42,473 nt of DNA from Clostridiales bacterium (GTDB lineage Bacteria > Bacillota > Clostridia > Christensenellales > Aristaeellaceae), in assembly GCA_012517815.1 (NCBI GenBank), contig JAAYUF010000065.1:1-42473 (forward strand). The letters are read 5' to 3'. Shown piece by piece: positions 26,596 to 34,885 of this stretch. A model generated the notes under the pieces. It was given only the letters and a program-made list of their open reading frames with translations. It searched no databases and was not told where the DNA came from. The translations under genes were made by a program, and so were the position numbers. The first letter of the stretch is position 1, and the number at the start of each line of letters is the position of its first letter.

Positions 26596-27519
26596 CTACT
26601 CCTTTTCCCGGGCGACGTACAGGGGCCGGCGCTTGGTTTCCAGGTAGGTTTTGCTCAGGTATTGCCCGAGGATGCCGATGCAGAAAAGCTGTATGCCGCC
26701 CAGCAGCAGGATGATGCAGATCATCGCGGGGAAGCCGGCCACCGGGTCGCCCCAGATGAGGGTTTTGATAAAGAAGAACAGGATCAGCGCAAACGCCAGC
26801 AGGCAGAACACCAGCCCCATCACGCTGGCGATGGCCAGCGGCGCGGTGGAAAAACCGATGATGCCGTCCAGCGAGTAAAGCAGCAGCTTCCAGAAAGACC
26901 ACTTGGTTTCCCCCGCCGCGCGCTTTACGTTTTCATACTCCAGCCACTTGGTGCGGAAGCCCACCCAGCTGAAAATGCCCTTGCTGAAACGGCTGACCTC
27001 CTTAAGCGAGAGCACGGCGTCGGCCATTTTGCGCGTCATCAGGCGAAAATCGCGCGCGCCGTCCACCACCTCGGTCTTGCTGATGCGGTTGATGAGCCGG
27101 TAAAACGCGCGGGCGAAAAACGAGCGCAGCCTGGGCTCCCCCGCGCGGGTCACGCGGCGGGTGGCCACGCAGTCCCAGCCCTCGTCCTCAATGCCGGCAA
27201 GCATCTGCCCCAGCAGCGCCGGGGGGTCCTGCAAATCCACGTCCATCACGGCGAGGTAATCGCCCGTGGCGGCTTCCAGCCCTGCGAAAATCCCGGCTTC
27301 CTTGCCGAAATTGCGGCTGAAGCTCACATAGTGCACGCGCCCGTCCCGCTCGCGCAACTCCTTGAGGCGCAGGAGCGTATGGTCCAGGCTGCCGTCGTCC
27401 ACAAACCAGAACTCGGCCTCCACCGGCAGCTTGCTTAGCGCCGCCGTGCACGCGTCGTAGAACAGGGGCACGGATTCTTCCTCGTTGTAGCAGGGCACGA
27501 TGATACTCATGCGCTTCAT
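26596..27519 (-). CDS. GtrB-like polyprenyl-phosphate glycosyltransferase (GT2)
   Basis: Transfers a sugar from a nucleotide donor to undecaprenyl phosphate on the inner face of the membrane. The 307-residue product has a GT2 domain (MSIIVPCYNEEESVPLFYDA, WFVDDGSLDHT, SFSRNFGKEAGIFAGLEAA, VMDVDLQDPP with the DxD-type motif) and two C-terminal membrane helices (ASVMGLVFCLLAFALILFFF; ICIILLLGGIQLFCIGILGQ), the DPM1/GtrB plan. The ATG at 27519 has GGAGG 8 bases upstream. It is the first gene of a leftward unit with ispG and polC, an odd mixture. GtrA, the usual partner flippase, is 4.6 kb away on the other strand (32141-32701). Confidence 0.92.
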   Translation of the reverse strand: MKRMSIIVPCYNEEESVPLFYDACTAALSKLPVEAEFWFVDDGSLDHTLLRLKELRERDGRVHYVSFSRNFGKEAGIFAGLEAATGDYLAVMDVDLQDPPALLGQMLAGIEDEGWDCVATRRVTRAGEPRLRSFFARAFYRLINRISKTEVVDGARDFRLMTRKMADAVLSLKEVSRFSKGIFSWVGFRTKWLEYENVKRAAGETKWSFWKLLLYSLDGIIGFSTAPLAIASVMGLVFCLLAFALILFFFIKTLIWGDPVAGFPAMICIILLLGGIQLFCIGILGQYLSKTYLETKRRPLYVAREKE

Positions 27520-27583
27520 GCGTCGGGCCTCCGTCGCGTCTTGTCGGGGAGAAGCGCCGCCCGCGCCGCCCCCGCGTGAGATC

Positions 27584-27612
27584 ATCATAGCACGTTTTGC
27601 CCCGCTTGAAAA
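27584..27612 (-). promoter_or_regulatory. Promoter of the GtrB-ispG-polC unit
   Basis: On the minus strand TTTTCA (27612-27607) and TATGAT (27589-27584) with a 17-base spacer, 65 bases before the start codon. Confidence 0.6.
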
Positions 27613-27718
27613 GCGCGGGGACGCCCCCGCGCATCCCCGCCGCAGGTTTGTTTCGCAGAAGGATTTCCCCTTGCCAAAGGCGAAATACTGCCTTTAGGTA
27701 CATGGCAGGAGGTCGGTT

Positions 27719-28990
27719 ATGAGCGAGTTTCTGGCGCCGCTGGACGATCGGCGCGCGAAGGATACCCTGCGCGCGCTGGAGTTCTACACGGCCTATACGC
27801 CCGAAGGGGCCGCGCGGGTCGCCGCGCTGCTGCGGGAACGCTACCCCACGGTGTTCGCGCGCTCCGAGCAGAAGACTTTCTCCAACGGCGCGCTGCTGCT
27901 GGAGATGCCCGGCGCGAACATCACCGATCCGCTGGTGTTCGTATCCCATCTGGATTCGCTGCACGGCCGGTTGGCGCACGCTACGCCGGACACGCTGCAA
28001 GCCCCGTTGCAGCGCGCCCATGTGGTCGCCCTGCTGGAGGCGCTGGACGCGCTGCTGCTCAACGGCTACCGCCCCGGCGGGGACCTGTACCTCGCCTTCT
28101 CCATGGACGGCCTGAGCGGCGGCGCGGGCGCGCGGGCCATCGCGGAGTATCTGGCCAAACGCAAGATATCGCCCTGCTTTGTGCTGGACCACGGCGGCTA
28201 CGCCACCCACGCGGCTTTCTGCCGCTATTTGCCGCCGGGCGCGCCCCTGGCGCTGATCGGCGTGACCGAAAAGGGCTGGCTGGAAGGCCGGCTGATCGCG
28301 CCCGCCGTGCCCTCGGAGGGCAGCCGCGCCACGCCGCGCCCCCTCAACGCGTTGCTGCGAAGCGGGGGGCTGATCAGCCGCAGGCCCAGCCACACCTCGC
28401 TTTGCCGCACCAGCGGGCAGATGCTTGCCGCCATCGCACGTCACGCCCCGCTGTTCCCGCGGATGCTCATCGGGCATCCGCGCCTGACCTTCCCGCTGCT
28501 TCGGGTGCTGTGGCGCAAGCGCGCCATCATGGCGCAGTTTTTCACCGGAGAGTGGACGGCCACCGGGATTCGCGTCCAGGGCGAGCCGTACCGAAGCCCC
28601 GTGGCCGCGGAGCTTTCCTTTGCCGTGCAAACCATGCCCGGCCGCCGGCTCCAGTGGTGGAAACGCCGCCTGCGCACGGCGGCGGCGCGCGCAGGCGCAA
28701 CGCTGGAAATCGCCTTCGAGCACGAGGCCAGCGCGCCCAGCCAGACCCGCGGCGAAGCGTGGATCGCGCTGGTAACCGCGGTGGAAATCCTCTTTGAACG
28801 GGCGGTGATCGTCCCCTGCGTGTGCCCGGGTATCACGGACGGGCGCTTCTACAGCGGGCTCAAGGGCAAAGTATACCGCTTCTCGCCGTTTCTGCTGGGC
28901 GGCGAGGAAGCCCTGCGCGGCGAATGCACCGTGGACAGCGACGCGCTGCAAACGGCGGTGCAGTTTTTCCGCCAGATGCTGTCGGTCTAG
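27719..28990 (+). CDS. M20 peptidase-like protein, probably inactive
   Basis: A 423-residue homologue of M20 dizinc carboxypeptidases (Cps1/PM20D1 type). The match is clear in VVALLEALDALLLNGYRP, LYLAFSMDGLSGGAGARAIA, ALIGVTEKGWLEGRLIAP and the end, YSGLKGKVYRFSPF. Only the HxD pair (H77, D79) is kept. The bridging Asp region usually read as DDK is QRA (98-100). The Glu-Glu after Asp130 is Gly-Leu. The Glu of VLDEGG is His158. The last His (TDxRHY) is Phe377. Metal-dependent catalysis is therefore unlikely. The ATG at 27719 follows AGGAGG. It leads a rightward unit with a GT-C-like protein, a small protein and GtrA, so a binding or scaffold role in surface glycan work is possible. Confidence 0.8.
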   Translation: MSEFLAPLDDRRAKDTLRALEFYTAYTPEGAARVAALLRERYPTVFARSEQKTFSNGALLLEMPGANITDPLVFVSHLDSLHGRLAHATPDTLQAPLQRAHVVALLEALDALLLNGYRPGGDLYLAFSMDGLSGGAGARAIAEYLAKRKISPCFVLDHGGYATHAAFCRYLPPGAPLALIGVTEKGWLEGRLIAPAVPSEGSRATPRPLNALLRSGGLISRRPSHTSLCRTSGQMLAAIARHAPLFPRMLIGHPRLTFPLLRVLWRKRAIMAQFFTGEWTATGIRVQGEPYRSPVAAELSFAVQTMPGRRLQWWKRRLRTAAARAGATLEIAFEHEASAPSQTRGEAWIALVTAVEILFERAVIVPCVCPGITDGRFYSGLKGKVYRFSPFLLGGEEALRGECTVDSDALQTAVQFFRQMLSV

Positions 28991-29134
28991 CGCGAAGCCG
29001 CGCGCCGCGTCGCGCGGGACCATGGCCGCGTCGCGGCTGTTTACCGAACGATCCCCGTGGCCGGACCGTTAAACGGAACGTTAGCCCGGAGGACAGGTCG
29101 CCCGCCGGACGCGCTCATCGGGAGGGATGCTTCC

Positions 29135-31906
29135 TTGGCCGGACTGTTTTATCTGTTGTTTTTCCTGATCTGCGGCATGCTGATCACCCGCTGGTGGCTG
29201 CCCGGGCGGCGGCCGCCGGTGCGCTGGTACGCGGGCGCGAGCCTCGGCCTGCTTTGCATGATGTGGCTACCGGCCCTGTGGGCGTACCTGATCGCCTACA
29301 CCGTAACGGCGCTGCTGCTTTCGGTGCTCACGATGGGGCTCGTGGTGATGGCGGCGTACCTGACGCGCGATCCTGCGCCGCGCGTGCGCCTGTGCGCGGA
29401 GGATCGCCGCGTGCTCCGGGCGGTGCTCCTGGTAGCCGTTCCGCTGACGCTTGTGGCCGCTTGGCTCCAGTACACGCATTCCATCCGCCCCGCAGCGGAC
29501 GGCACCTACCACGTGGGGCAGAGCACCTACGGGGATCTGTCGCTGCACCTGGCGGTGACCACCTCGATTGTCAACGCGAAGTTTCCCCTGCAAAACAGCC
29601 TGATGGTCGGCGCGACCATGGCCTACCCCTATCTGGCGGATTCGTTCGCCGCCACGCTGTACATGCTGGGGCTGAGCCTGCCGGCCGCCATGGCCGTCAC
29701 CGGCACGGTGATGTGCTTTTTGGTGTTCGCGGGCTACGCGCTGCTGTGCGCGCAGCTGGCGCGGCGCAGGGGCGCCGTGTGGCTGGCGACGCTGCTGCTG
29801 TTTTTCAACGGCGGGCTGGGCTTCTTCTACACGCTGGGCGGCACGGTGGAAAACGGCGTGGTGACCACCGCGTGGGATCACCTGAAAACCGTGATGGAAG
29901 GTTACTACAAGACCCCCACCAACCAGCCCGACCCCAACAACCTGCGCTGGGTAAACATCCTGTGCGACATGCTGGTGCCCCAGCGCGGCATCTTGGGCGG
30001 CTGGACGATGCTCATGCCGGCCCTGAACCTCCTCCTGCCCCCCCTGGCCCGGCGGCGGAAGCTTCCGCCCCGCGCGATGATCCTGGCCGGCGTGATCGCC
30101 GGCGGGCTGCCGCTTTTACATACGCACACGTTTCTGGCGCTGGCGCTGGCAAGCCTGGGTTTTCTCCTGTATGCGCTGGTCACCGCCCCGCGCGGGCGAC
30201 GCGCCGAGGTGCTGCGGCCTTTCCTGCTCTACGGAGCCGTCGCCGCGGCGCTGGCGCTGCCTCAGCTGATCAACCTCACCTTTGTGCAGGCGACCTCCAG
30301 CGACCATTTCCTGCGCTTTCAGTTCAACTGGTGCAATAACCGGGGCGGCGCAGGGCTGGTGGACCCGTATTTCTGGTTCTACATTAAAAACATCGGGCTG
30401 CCCTATCTGCTGATCCTGCTGGCGCTGCTGGAGTTCCGCAAGGGCGACCTGCGCGCCGAGGCAGACCGCGCCGCCGCCCGCGACGCGGGGCTGCCGGATG
30501 CCGATGCGACCGACCTGCCGCAGACGCAAGCGCAGCCCGCAGATGCCGAAGCAACGGGACAGCCGGCGATAGAGGCGCCCGCCGGTGAGAACGCGCAGCC
30601 TTCGGCGGGGGACGCGCAGCCTTTCACAGGCAACGGGCAGGTTTTGGCGGACGCCGCAGGAATTGCAACGGACAGTTTGAACAGGGGCGATTCTCCCCTC
30701 CCGGCAGCACAACCAAGCAGCGCAACCGCCGGTTTGGAGGTTCGCGCGGCCGCGGGAGCGGTCGACGGCGCAGGCGCGCCGGAGGGCGCCAGCCGGACGT
30801 CCGCGCTGGACGCCGCGCCGCAGGAGCCGGCCCGCCGCAGCGTGTTCGCGCACGATATGCCCGCCTACGGGCAATCCCGCCTCAACACCGTAGAGGACAT
30901 CGAGCCCCTGACGCCGCAAATGCCCTACGTGCGCCCCCTGCCGCCGGAGAAGCTCCGCGCCGCGGCTTTCTCCCCCGACGACAGCGACCGGGTGGGCGTG
31001 ATGCGCGCCGTGACTGGCTCCGCCGGGCAGGAAGCGAGCCGCCGCCCCCTGCTGGAGGAAATTTTCCATTCCAGCTACCGGGCCGACCGGGCCGCCGAAG
31101 CCGAAGCCCGGGCTCAGTTGACCACGCCCGGAGAGCCTGAAACCTGCTTTGCCGATCAGCCGCCCGCGCGGGACTGGGTTCGCCGCAACCGCCTGCTGGC
31201 GGCGGGCGCGTTCCTGATCCTGCTGGTGGCGGAGCTGTTCCTGTTCCAGCCCAATGAATACGACAACAACAAGCTGATCTACGTCTGGTTCCTGCTGTGC
31301 CTGCCCATGGCGGCGGATTACACGCTGGGCCTGTTTACACGGCTCAAGGGGATGGGCGGGCGGCGCGCGCTGGCGGCGCTGTTCCTGACGGCGTGCTTCC
31401 TCTCCGCAGGGCTCACCGTCGCGCGCGAAGCCGTGAGCGATTACCAGGCCTATAGCCGGGAGGATATCGCGGTGGCGGCGTTTGTGAAGGAGAACACGCC
31501 GGAGCACAGCGTGTTCCTGACCGGCACGCAGCACCTGAACCCCGTGGCGTCGCTCGCGGGGCGCACTATCGTGTGCGGCAGCGATCTGTACCTGTACTAC
31601 CACGGCTTCACGACCACCGGGCGCAAGCAGGAGGTGCAGGCGTTTTACGAAGCGCCCGCCGATCACCTCGATCTGCTGAAGCGCTACGGCGTGGCCTACG
31701 TCTACCTGAGCCCCTCGGAGTGGTACCAGTACAAGGTGGACGCGGAAACCCTGCGCAGTCTGCTGCCCGTTGTGTACGAAAGCGAAAACGGCGCGTATGT
31801 GGTGTTTAGCGTGCCGGATACGCTCCGCGCGGCGGACGCTTCCGCCGTCCAACCCGCCCCGACCGTCACCCCCGACCCCGCGACCAACCCGGCCAGCCCG
31901 GGCTGA
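29135..31906 (+). CDS. Large polytopic membrane protein with disordered insert, GT-C-like
   Basis: About 923 residues. The first 430 residues hold roughly nine to ten membrane segments with an extracytoplasmic loop STYGDLSLHLAVTTSIVNAK after the early helices and HTHTFLALALASLGFLLY later, resembling GT-C or oligosaccharyltransferase-like proteins. A low-complexity region rich in Ala, Pro, Glu and Gln of about 245 residues (about 433-679) follows, then three to four more helices and a soluble C-terminal domain with a Pro/Thr tail. I cannot name the family. TTG at 29135 is preferred because GGGAGG lies 9 bases upstream; a GTG at 29057 would add 26 charged residues before the first helix. Followed 13 bases later by the next gene. 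Confidence 0.7.
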   Translation: MAGLFYLLFFLICGMLITRWWLPGRRPPVRWYAGASLGLLCMMWLPALWAYLIAYTVTALLLSVLTMGLVVMAAYLTRDPAPRVRLCAEDRRVLRAVLLVAVPLTLVAAWLQYTHSIRPAADGTYHVGQSTYGDLSLHLAVTTSIVNAKFPLQNSLMVGATMAYPYLADSFAATLYMLGLSLPAAMAVTGTVMCFLVFAGYALLCAQLARRRGAVWLATLLLFFNGGLGFFYTLGGTVENGVVTTAWDHLKTVMEGYYKTPTNQPDPNNLRWVNILCDMLVPQRGILGGWTMLMPALNLLLPPLARRRKLPPRAMILAGVIAGGLPLLHTHTFLALALASLGFLLYALVTAPRGRRAEVLRPFLLYGAVAAALALPQLINLTFVQATSSDHFLRFQFNWCNNRGGAGLVDPYFWFYIKNIGLPYLLILLALLEFRKGDLRAEADRAAARDAGLPDADATDLPQTQAQPADAEATGQPAIEAPAGENAQPSAGDAQPFTGNGQVLADAAGIATDSLNRGDSPLPAAQPSSATAGLEVRAAAGAVDGAGAPEGASRTSALDAAPQEPARRSVFAHDMPAYGQSRLNTVEDIEPLTPQMPYVRPLPPEKLRAAAFSPDDSDRVGVMRAVTGSAGQEASRRPLLEEIFHSSYRADRAAEAEARAQLTTPGEPETCFADQPPARDWVRRNRLLAAGAFLILLVAELFLFQPNEYDNNKLIYVWFLLCLPMAADYTLGLFTRLKGMGGRRALAALFLTACFLSAGLTVAREAVSDYQAYSREDIAVAAFVKENTPEHSVFLTGTQHLNPVASLAGRTIVCGSDLYLYYHGFTTTGRKQEVQAFYEAPADHLDLLKRYGVAYVYLSPSEWYQYKVDAETLRSLLPVVYESENGAYVVFSVPDTLRAADASAVQPAPTVTPDPATNPASPG

Positions 31907-31919
31907 ACGGAGGCGTGTC

Positions 31920-32135
31920 ATGGAGCGCTTTCTCCGCTACTCGCTTGATAAAGGGCGCAAAATTCGCGTCGTGCTCCTGCAGGACGGCGCGCTTCGCCAA
32001 ACGCCCGCCACGGTGCTGGCCCTGAACGCGGAGGAGGTCACCCTGCAGACCGGCGCTAAAAAAACACCCCTGACCGTCCGGCGCGACGACATTTTAAGCT
32101 GCGACTACGCGCGCGGCGATCACGGAGAGGACTAA
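31920..32135 (+). CDS. Small beta-rich cytoplasmic protein of unknown function
   Basis: A 71-residue protein without signal peptide or membrane segment. The alternating pattern (KIRVVLLQDGALRQTPATVL, EEVTLQTGAK, PLTVRRDDILSCDYARGDHG) suggests a small beta-barrel like an Sm or SH3-type fold. I know of similar short clostridial proteins, but none with a described function. The ATG at 31920 follows CGGAGG with 6-base spacing. It sits between the GT-C-like gene (13-base gap) and gtrA (5-base gap), so it is co-transcribed with them. Confidence 0.75.
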   Translation: MERFLRYSLDKGRKIRVVLLQDGALRQTPATVLALNAEEVTLQTGAKKTPLTVRRDDILSCDYARGDHGED

Positions 32136-32140
32136 CCCGC

Positions 32141-32701
32141 ATGCAAAAGCTGAAAAAATTGCTGACCGACCGGGAAGAACTGTTCGAATTGGTGCGCTAC
32201 CTCATCGCCGGGGTACTGACCACCCTGCTGAGCCTCGTGGTTTCCTACGGCTGTTACATCCTGTTATCCGAAAATCACACCATCAACGGCGCCAATACCG
32301 TGCAGGTGATGGTGGGCAACGGCGTATCCTGGATCGTCGCGGTTGTTTTCGCGTACTGGATCAACCGTCGGATGGTGTTCCGCGTTCAGGGCGGCGACCG
32401 GCGCAGCAAGGGGCGCGAGTTTCTGGAGTTTGTGGCGGCCCGCGCCGTCAGCTGGGCGCTGCTGGAGGAAGGGGTCGCGGCGCTGCTCAAGTTCCTCGGG
32501 ATCAGCAATGTGTGGAATCGCCTGATTGTGCTGGTGCTGGTTACGGTGTTCAACTACGTGGCGAGCAAGTTCTGGGTGTTCAAGGGCTCCGGGCGGCAAG
32601 GCGGCGGCACGGCGGACGGCAAGCCCGCCGCGGGCGGGTGTTCCTGCGGGGCGTGCGCCGGCGAAGGCTGTGAAACCTCCGACGACGATGCCCGCGTCTG
32701 A
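32141..32701 (+). CDS. GtrA-family flippase with cysteine-rich tail
   Basis: GtrA-like proteins have four membrane helices and are thought to move polyprenyl-linked sugars across the membrane. Here LFELVRYLIAGVLTTLLSLV, NGVSWIVAVVFAYWINRRMV (with the family FAYWINR motif), VAARAVSWALLEEGV and LVLVTVFNYVASKFWVFKGS (the diagnostic N-Y-V-SKFWVF end) are present. The 186-residue product is longer than typical because of a tail with GGCSCGACAGEGCETS, four Cys in eleven residues, that could bind a metal. Last gene of the unit that starts at 27719. The partner GT2 enzyme is encoded divergently at 26596-27519. Confidence 0.9.
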   Translation: MQKLKKLLTDREELFELVRYLIAGVLTTLLSLVVSYGCYILLSENHTINGANTVQVMVGNGVSWIVAVVFAYWINRRMVFRVQGGDRRSKGREFLEFVAARAVSWALLEEGVAALLKFLGISNVWNRLIVLVLVTVFNYVASKFWVFKGSGRQGGGTADGKPAAGGCSCGACAGEGCETSDDDARV

Positions 32702-33287
32702 CCGCGTCTGTACGAGCTGTAAAAGATGGCCAAACGGATCGAGCTGGCCAAGGATAACCGATTTGACCGGGCAAACCAAGGTTGGCCGAGCCGTTCGTTC
32801 TTGCCGGCTTCCGATTGTTACGGACCGAACCAATCGCATTGTTCCACGTCGGTTCCGAAGGCAAGCTGATCCCGAACCTGCCGGTAAAAGGCCGTTCATT
32901 GTCCTGTACACTTGGAGCGGAGGCATCGGGAGCCCCGCTCCAACCTCCCGAATAGCCGAACGTTACTTGGGCCCGACGCTCCACAACATCAAACGGAAAG
33001 GCGGTGAAATGCTTCCGTTGGACGCCTCCTGTCGGTACGCTCCCGCAGGAGTGAAACAACCTCATTGTATTTTCGCTCAACGGTTTCGCCCGCTTCCATT
33101 TCCCAGAAACGCCCAATCGGGAACGTTCCACACCGCCGGCGCGCGCCGCGACAGGCCAAAGCCCGCCCGGCGGCACGCCGCGCACACCGGGACGGCGCGC
33201 TTCTGTCAAACCTGCAAAGGTCCGTTCGAAAAAAGTGGAGGATTTTCACAAAACAGCGTGCATTGTTCTTCTTTATTTTACATGGTC
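32702..33287. other. Hairpin-rich, lower-GC non-coding region
   Basis: Frames are open on both strands but no protein is recognisable. The region is less GC-rich than the genes around it and holds several inverted repeats: CGATTG/CAATCG near 32811-32836; GGAGCGG/CCGCTCC near 32914-32942; TCGGGAG/CTCCCGA near 32927-32952, which competes with the previous pair; AACGGAA/TTCCGTT near 32993-33020; CTCCTG/CAGGAG near 33027-33051. It could be a structured RNA, a decayed element or regulatory DNA. Confidence 0.4.
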
Positions 33288-33316
33288 TTTTCTTATTGCT
33301 CAAACTGGAGTATACT
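33288..33316 (+). promoter_or_regulatory. Likely promoter of the PRPP synthetase-like gene
   Basis: TATACT (33311-33316) is a good -10 box in an AT-rich patch; TTTTCT (33288-33293) is a weak -35 box at 17 bases. The start codon is 46 bases further on. Confidence 0.5.
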
Positions 33317-33362
33317 GAGCGTGCCAGATGGGAGCCTGGACCAGTGCTAAAGGAGCGAAAGC

Positions 33363-34586
33363 ATGACGGATTTTACGAACAGCTGGAACGATGACGAGAT
33401 CCTGACCGCACCCTACGCCCCGCTCGGACTCATCGCCATGCCAGGTTGCGAGGAGTTGGGTGCGAGCGTCAACAAATGGCTGATGAAGTGGCGCGAACAT
33501 CAGGATGCCATGGAGGATACGCAGACGCCCCTGTTTGGCGTTCTGGGCGCCAACCGGGAGAATTTTCTGATCGACGTCCAATGTCCGCGCTTTGGCACCG
33601 GCGAAGCCAAGGGCATGATCCGCAGCTCCGTTCGCGGGTACGATATCTATATCCTTGCCGACGTCGGCGCTTATAACGTTACCTACAAAATGTACGGCTC
33701 CACCGTCCCCATGTCCCCGGACGACCATTATCAGGATATTAAACGCATCATTGCCGCCATCGGCGGCCGCGCCAAACGCATCAATCTCATCATGCCCATG
33801 CTTTACGAGGGTCGTCAGCACCGTCGTACCAGCCGTGAAAGTCTGGATTGCGCCATCGCGCTCCAGGAGCTGGAAAGCATGGGCGTTTCCAACATTATCA
33901 CTTTCGACGCGCACGATCCCCGCGTGCAAAACGCCGTTCCGCTGACCGGGTTTGACAGCGTCAAGCCCACCTATCAGATTTTGAAGGCGCTTTTGCGCAA
34001 CCAGAACGACTTGCGGCTGGAACGCGGCCATATGATGATCGTGAGCCCCGACGAGGGCGCCATCGACCGCAATATCTTCTACTCCTCGGTGCTGGGGCTG
34101 GATATGGGGCTTTTCTACAAGCGGCGCGATTATACCACCGTGGTGGACGGCCGCAACCCCATCATCGCGCACGAGTATCTGGGCGATTCCGTCGAGGGCA
34201 AGGATGTGTTCGTCAGCGACGATATTCTGGCCTCGGGCGAGAGCATCCTGGACCTGGCGCGGGAGTTGAAAAAGCGCAACGCCAAACGCATTTACGCCGC
34301 CGCGACGTTCGCGCTGTTTACCAACGGGCTGGAGGATTTCAACAAGGCGTACGAGGACGGCATCATCACCCGCGTGATCGGCACCAACCTCACCTACCGC
34401 AAGCCCGAGCTGAAAACGGCCCCCTGGTTTGTGGAAGCGGACATGAGCAAGTATGTGAGCTTCATCATCGCCTCGCTCAACCACGACCGCAGCCTGAGTA
34501 AGCTCCTCAACCCCTACGAGCGCATCCGCCGGCTGGTCAGCTGTTATCAGGATCAGCAGGCCGCGCAGGGCATCCGGCTGGTGTGA
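33363..34586 (+). CDS. Divergent ribose-phosphate pyrophosphokinase paralogue
   Basis: A PRPP synthetase-family protein, 407 residues against about 315 for the standard enzyme. The two phosphoribosyltransferase-like halves are recognisable: [37 protein letters not shown] where classical enzymes have [23 protein letters not shown] in place of the DLH region, and the PRPP-binding loop [20 protein letters not shown] in place of DDMIDTGGT. Because of these changes, activity and substrate are uncertain. The ATG at 33363 follows AAAGGAG, and a promoter with TATACT lies at 33311. It stands alone before a terminator (34613-34632). The usual prs gene is probably elsewhere in the genome. Confidence 0.85.
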   Translation: MTDFTNSWNDDEILTAPYAPLGLIAMPGCEELGASVNKWLMKWREHQDAMEDTQTPLFGVLGANRENFLIDVQCPRFGTGEAKGMIRSSVRGYDIYILADVGAYNVTYKMYGSTVPMSPDDHYQDIKRIIAAIGGRAKRINLIMPMLYEGRQHRRTSRESLDCAIALQELESMGVSNIITFDAHDPRVQNAVPLTGFDSVKPTYQILKALLRNQNDLRLERGHMMIVSPDEGAIDRNIFYSSVLGLDMGLFYKRRDYTTVVDGRNPIIAHEYLGDSVEGKDVFVSDDILASGESILDLARELKKRNAKRIYAAATFALFTNGLEDFNKAYEDGIITRVIGTNLTYRKPELKTAPWFVEADMSKYVSFIIASLNHDRSLSKLLNPYERIRRLVSCYQDQQAAQGIRLV

Positions 34587-34612
34587 CGCGGCCGTCTGGC
34601 GATCCCTCAGGT

Positions 34613-34635
34613 CCCCGCGCGTTTGCGCGGGGGCC
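34613..34635 (+). terminator. Terminator after the PRPP synthetase-like gene
   Basis: CCCCGCGC (34613-34620), loop GTTT, GCGCGGGG (34625-34632), then GCCTTTCCC. Good stem, short T-tract. The following 250 bases up to cysK show no T-box or other recognisable regulatory motif. Confidence 0.65.
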
Positions 34636-34885
34636 TTTCCCAATCCGGAAAGCGCCGGAGGGCGGAGGGACGCTTTGCCGGCTCACGCCGGAGGCCGCCG
34701 CTCCCTGGTCCTGCGCGCGTTTTGGCGACGGTTCGTCCCCATCGGTTCGTCCGTCCGGTCGATGGACCTGGCCGGCGGAAGCATCCCGCGATCCACCCGC
34801 CCTACCGCCCCGCCGTTTGCGCCGGGCGCGGGAGGGTTTCCGCAGCCGCGCGGCGAAGCGTTTCCCCAAGAAAGGAAGGATTGCC

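Noticed and set aside
32526..33350. Open frames on both strands after gtrA
   Set aside because: No ribosome binding site at plausible starts and no recognisable motif; better explained as non-coding, hairpin-rich sequence.
34640..34885. Possible T-box or SAM riboswitch before cysK
   Set aside because: No T-box sequence, no specifier stem and no SAM-box core could be found; the region is only GC-rich.
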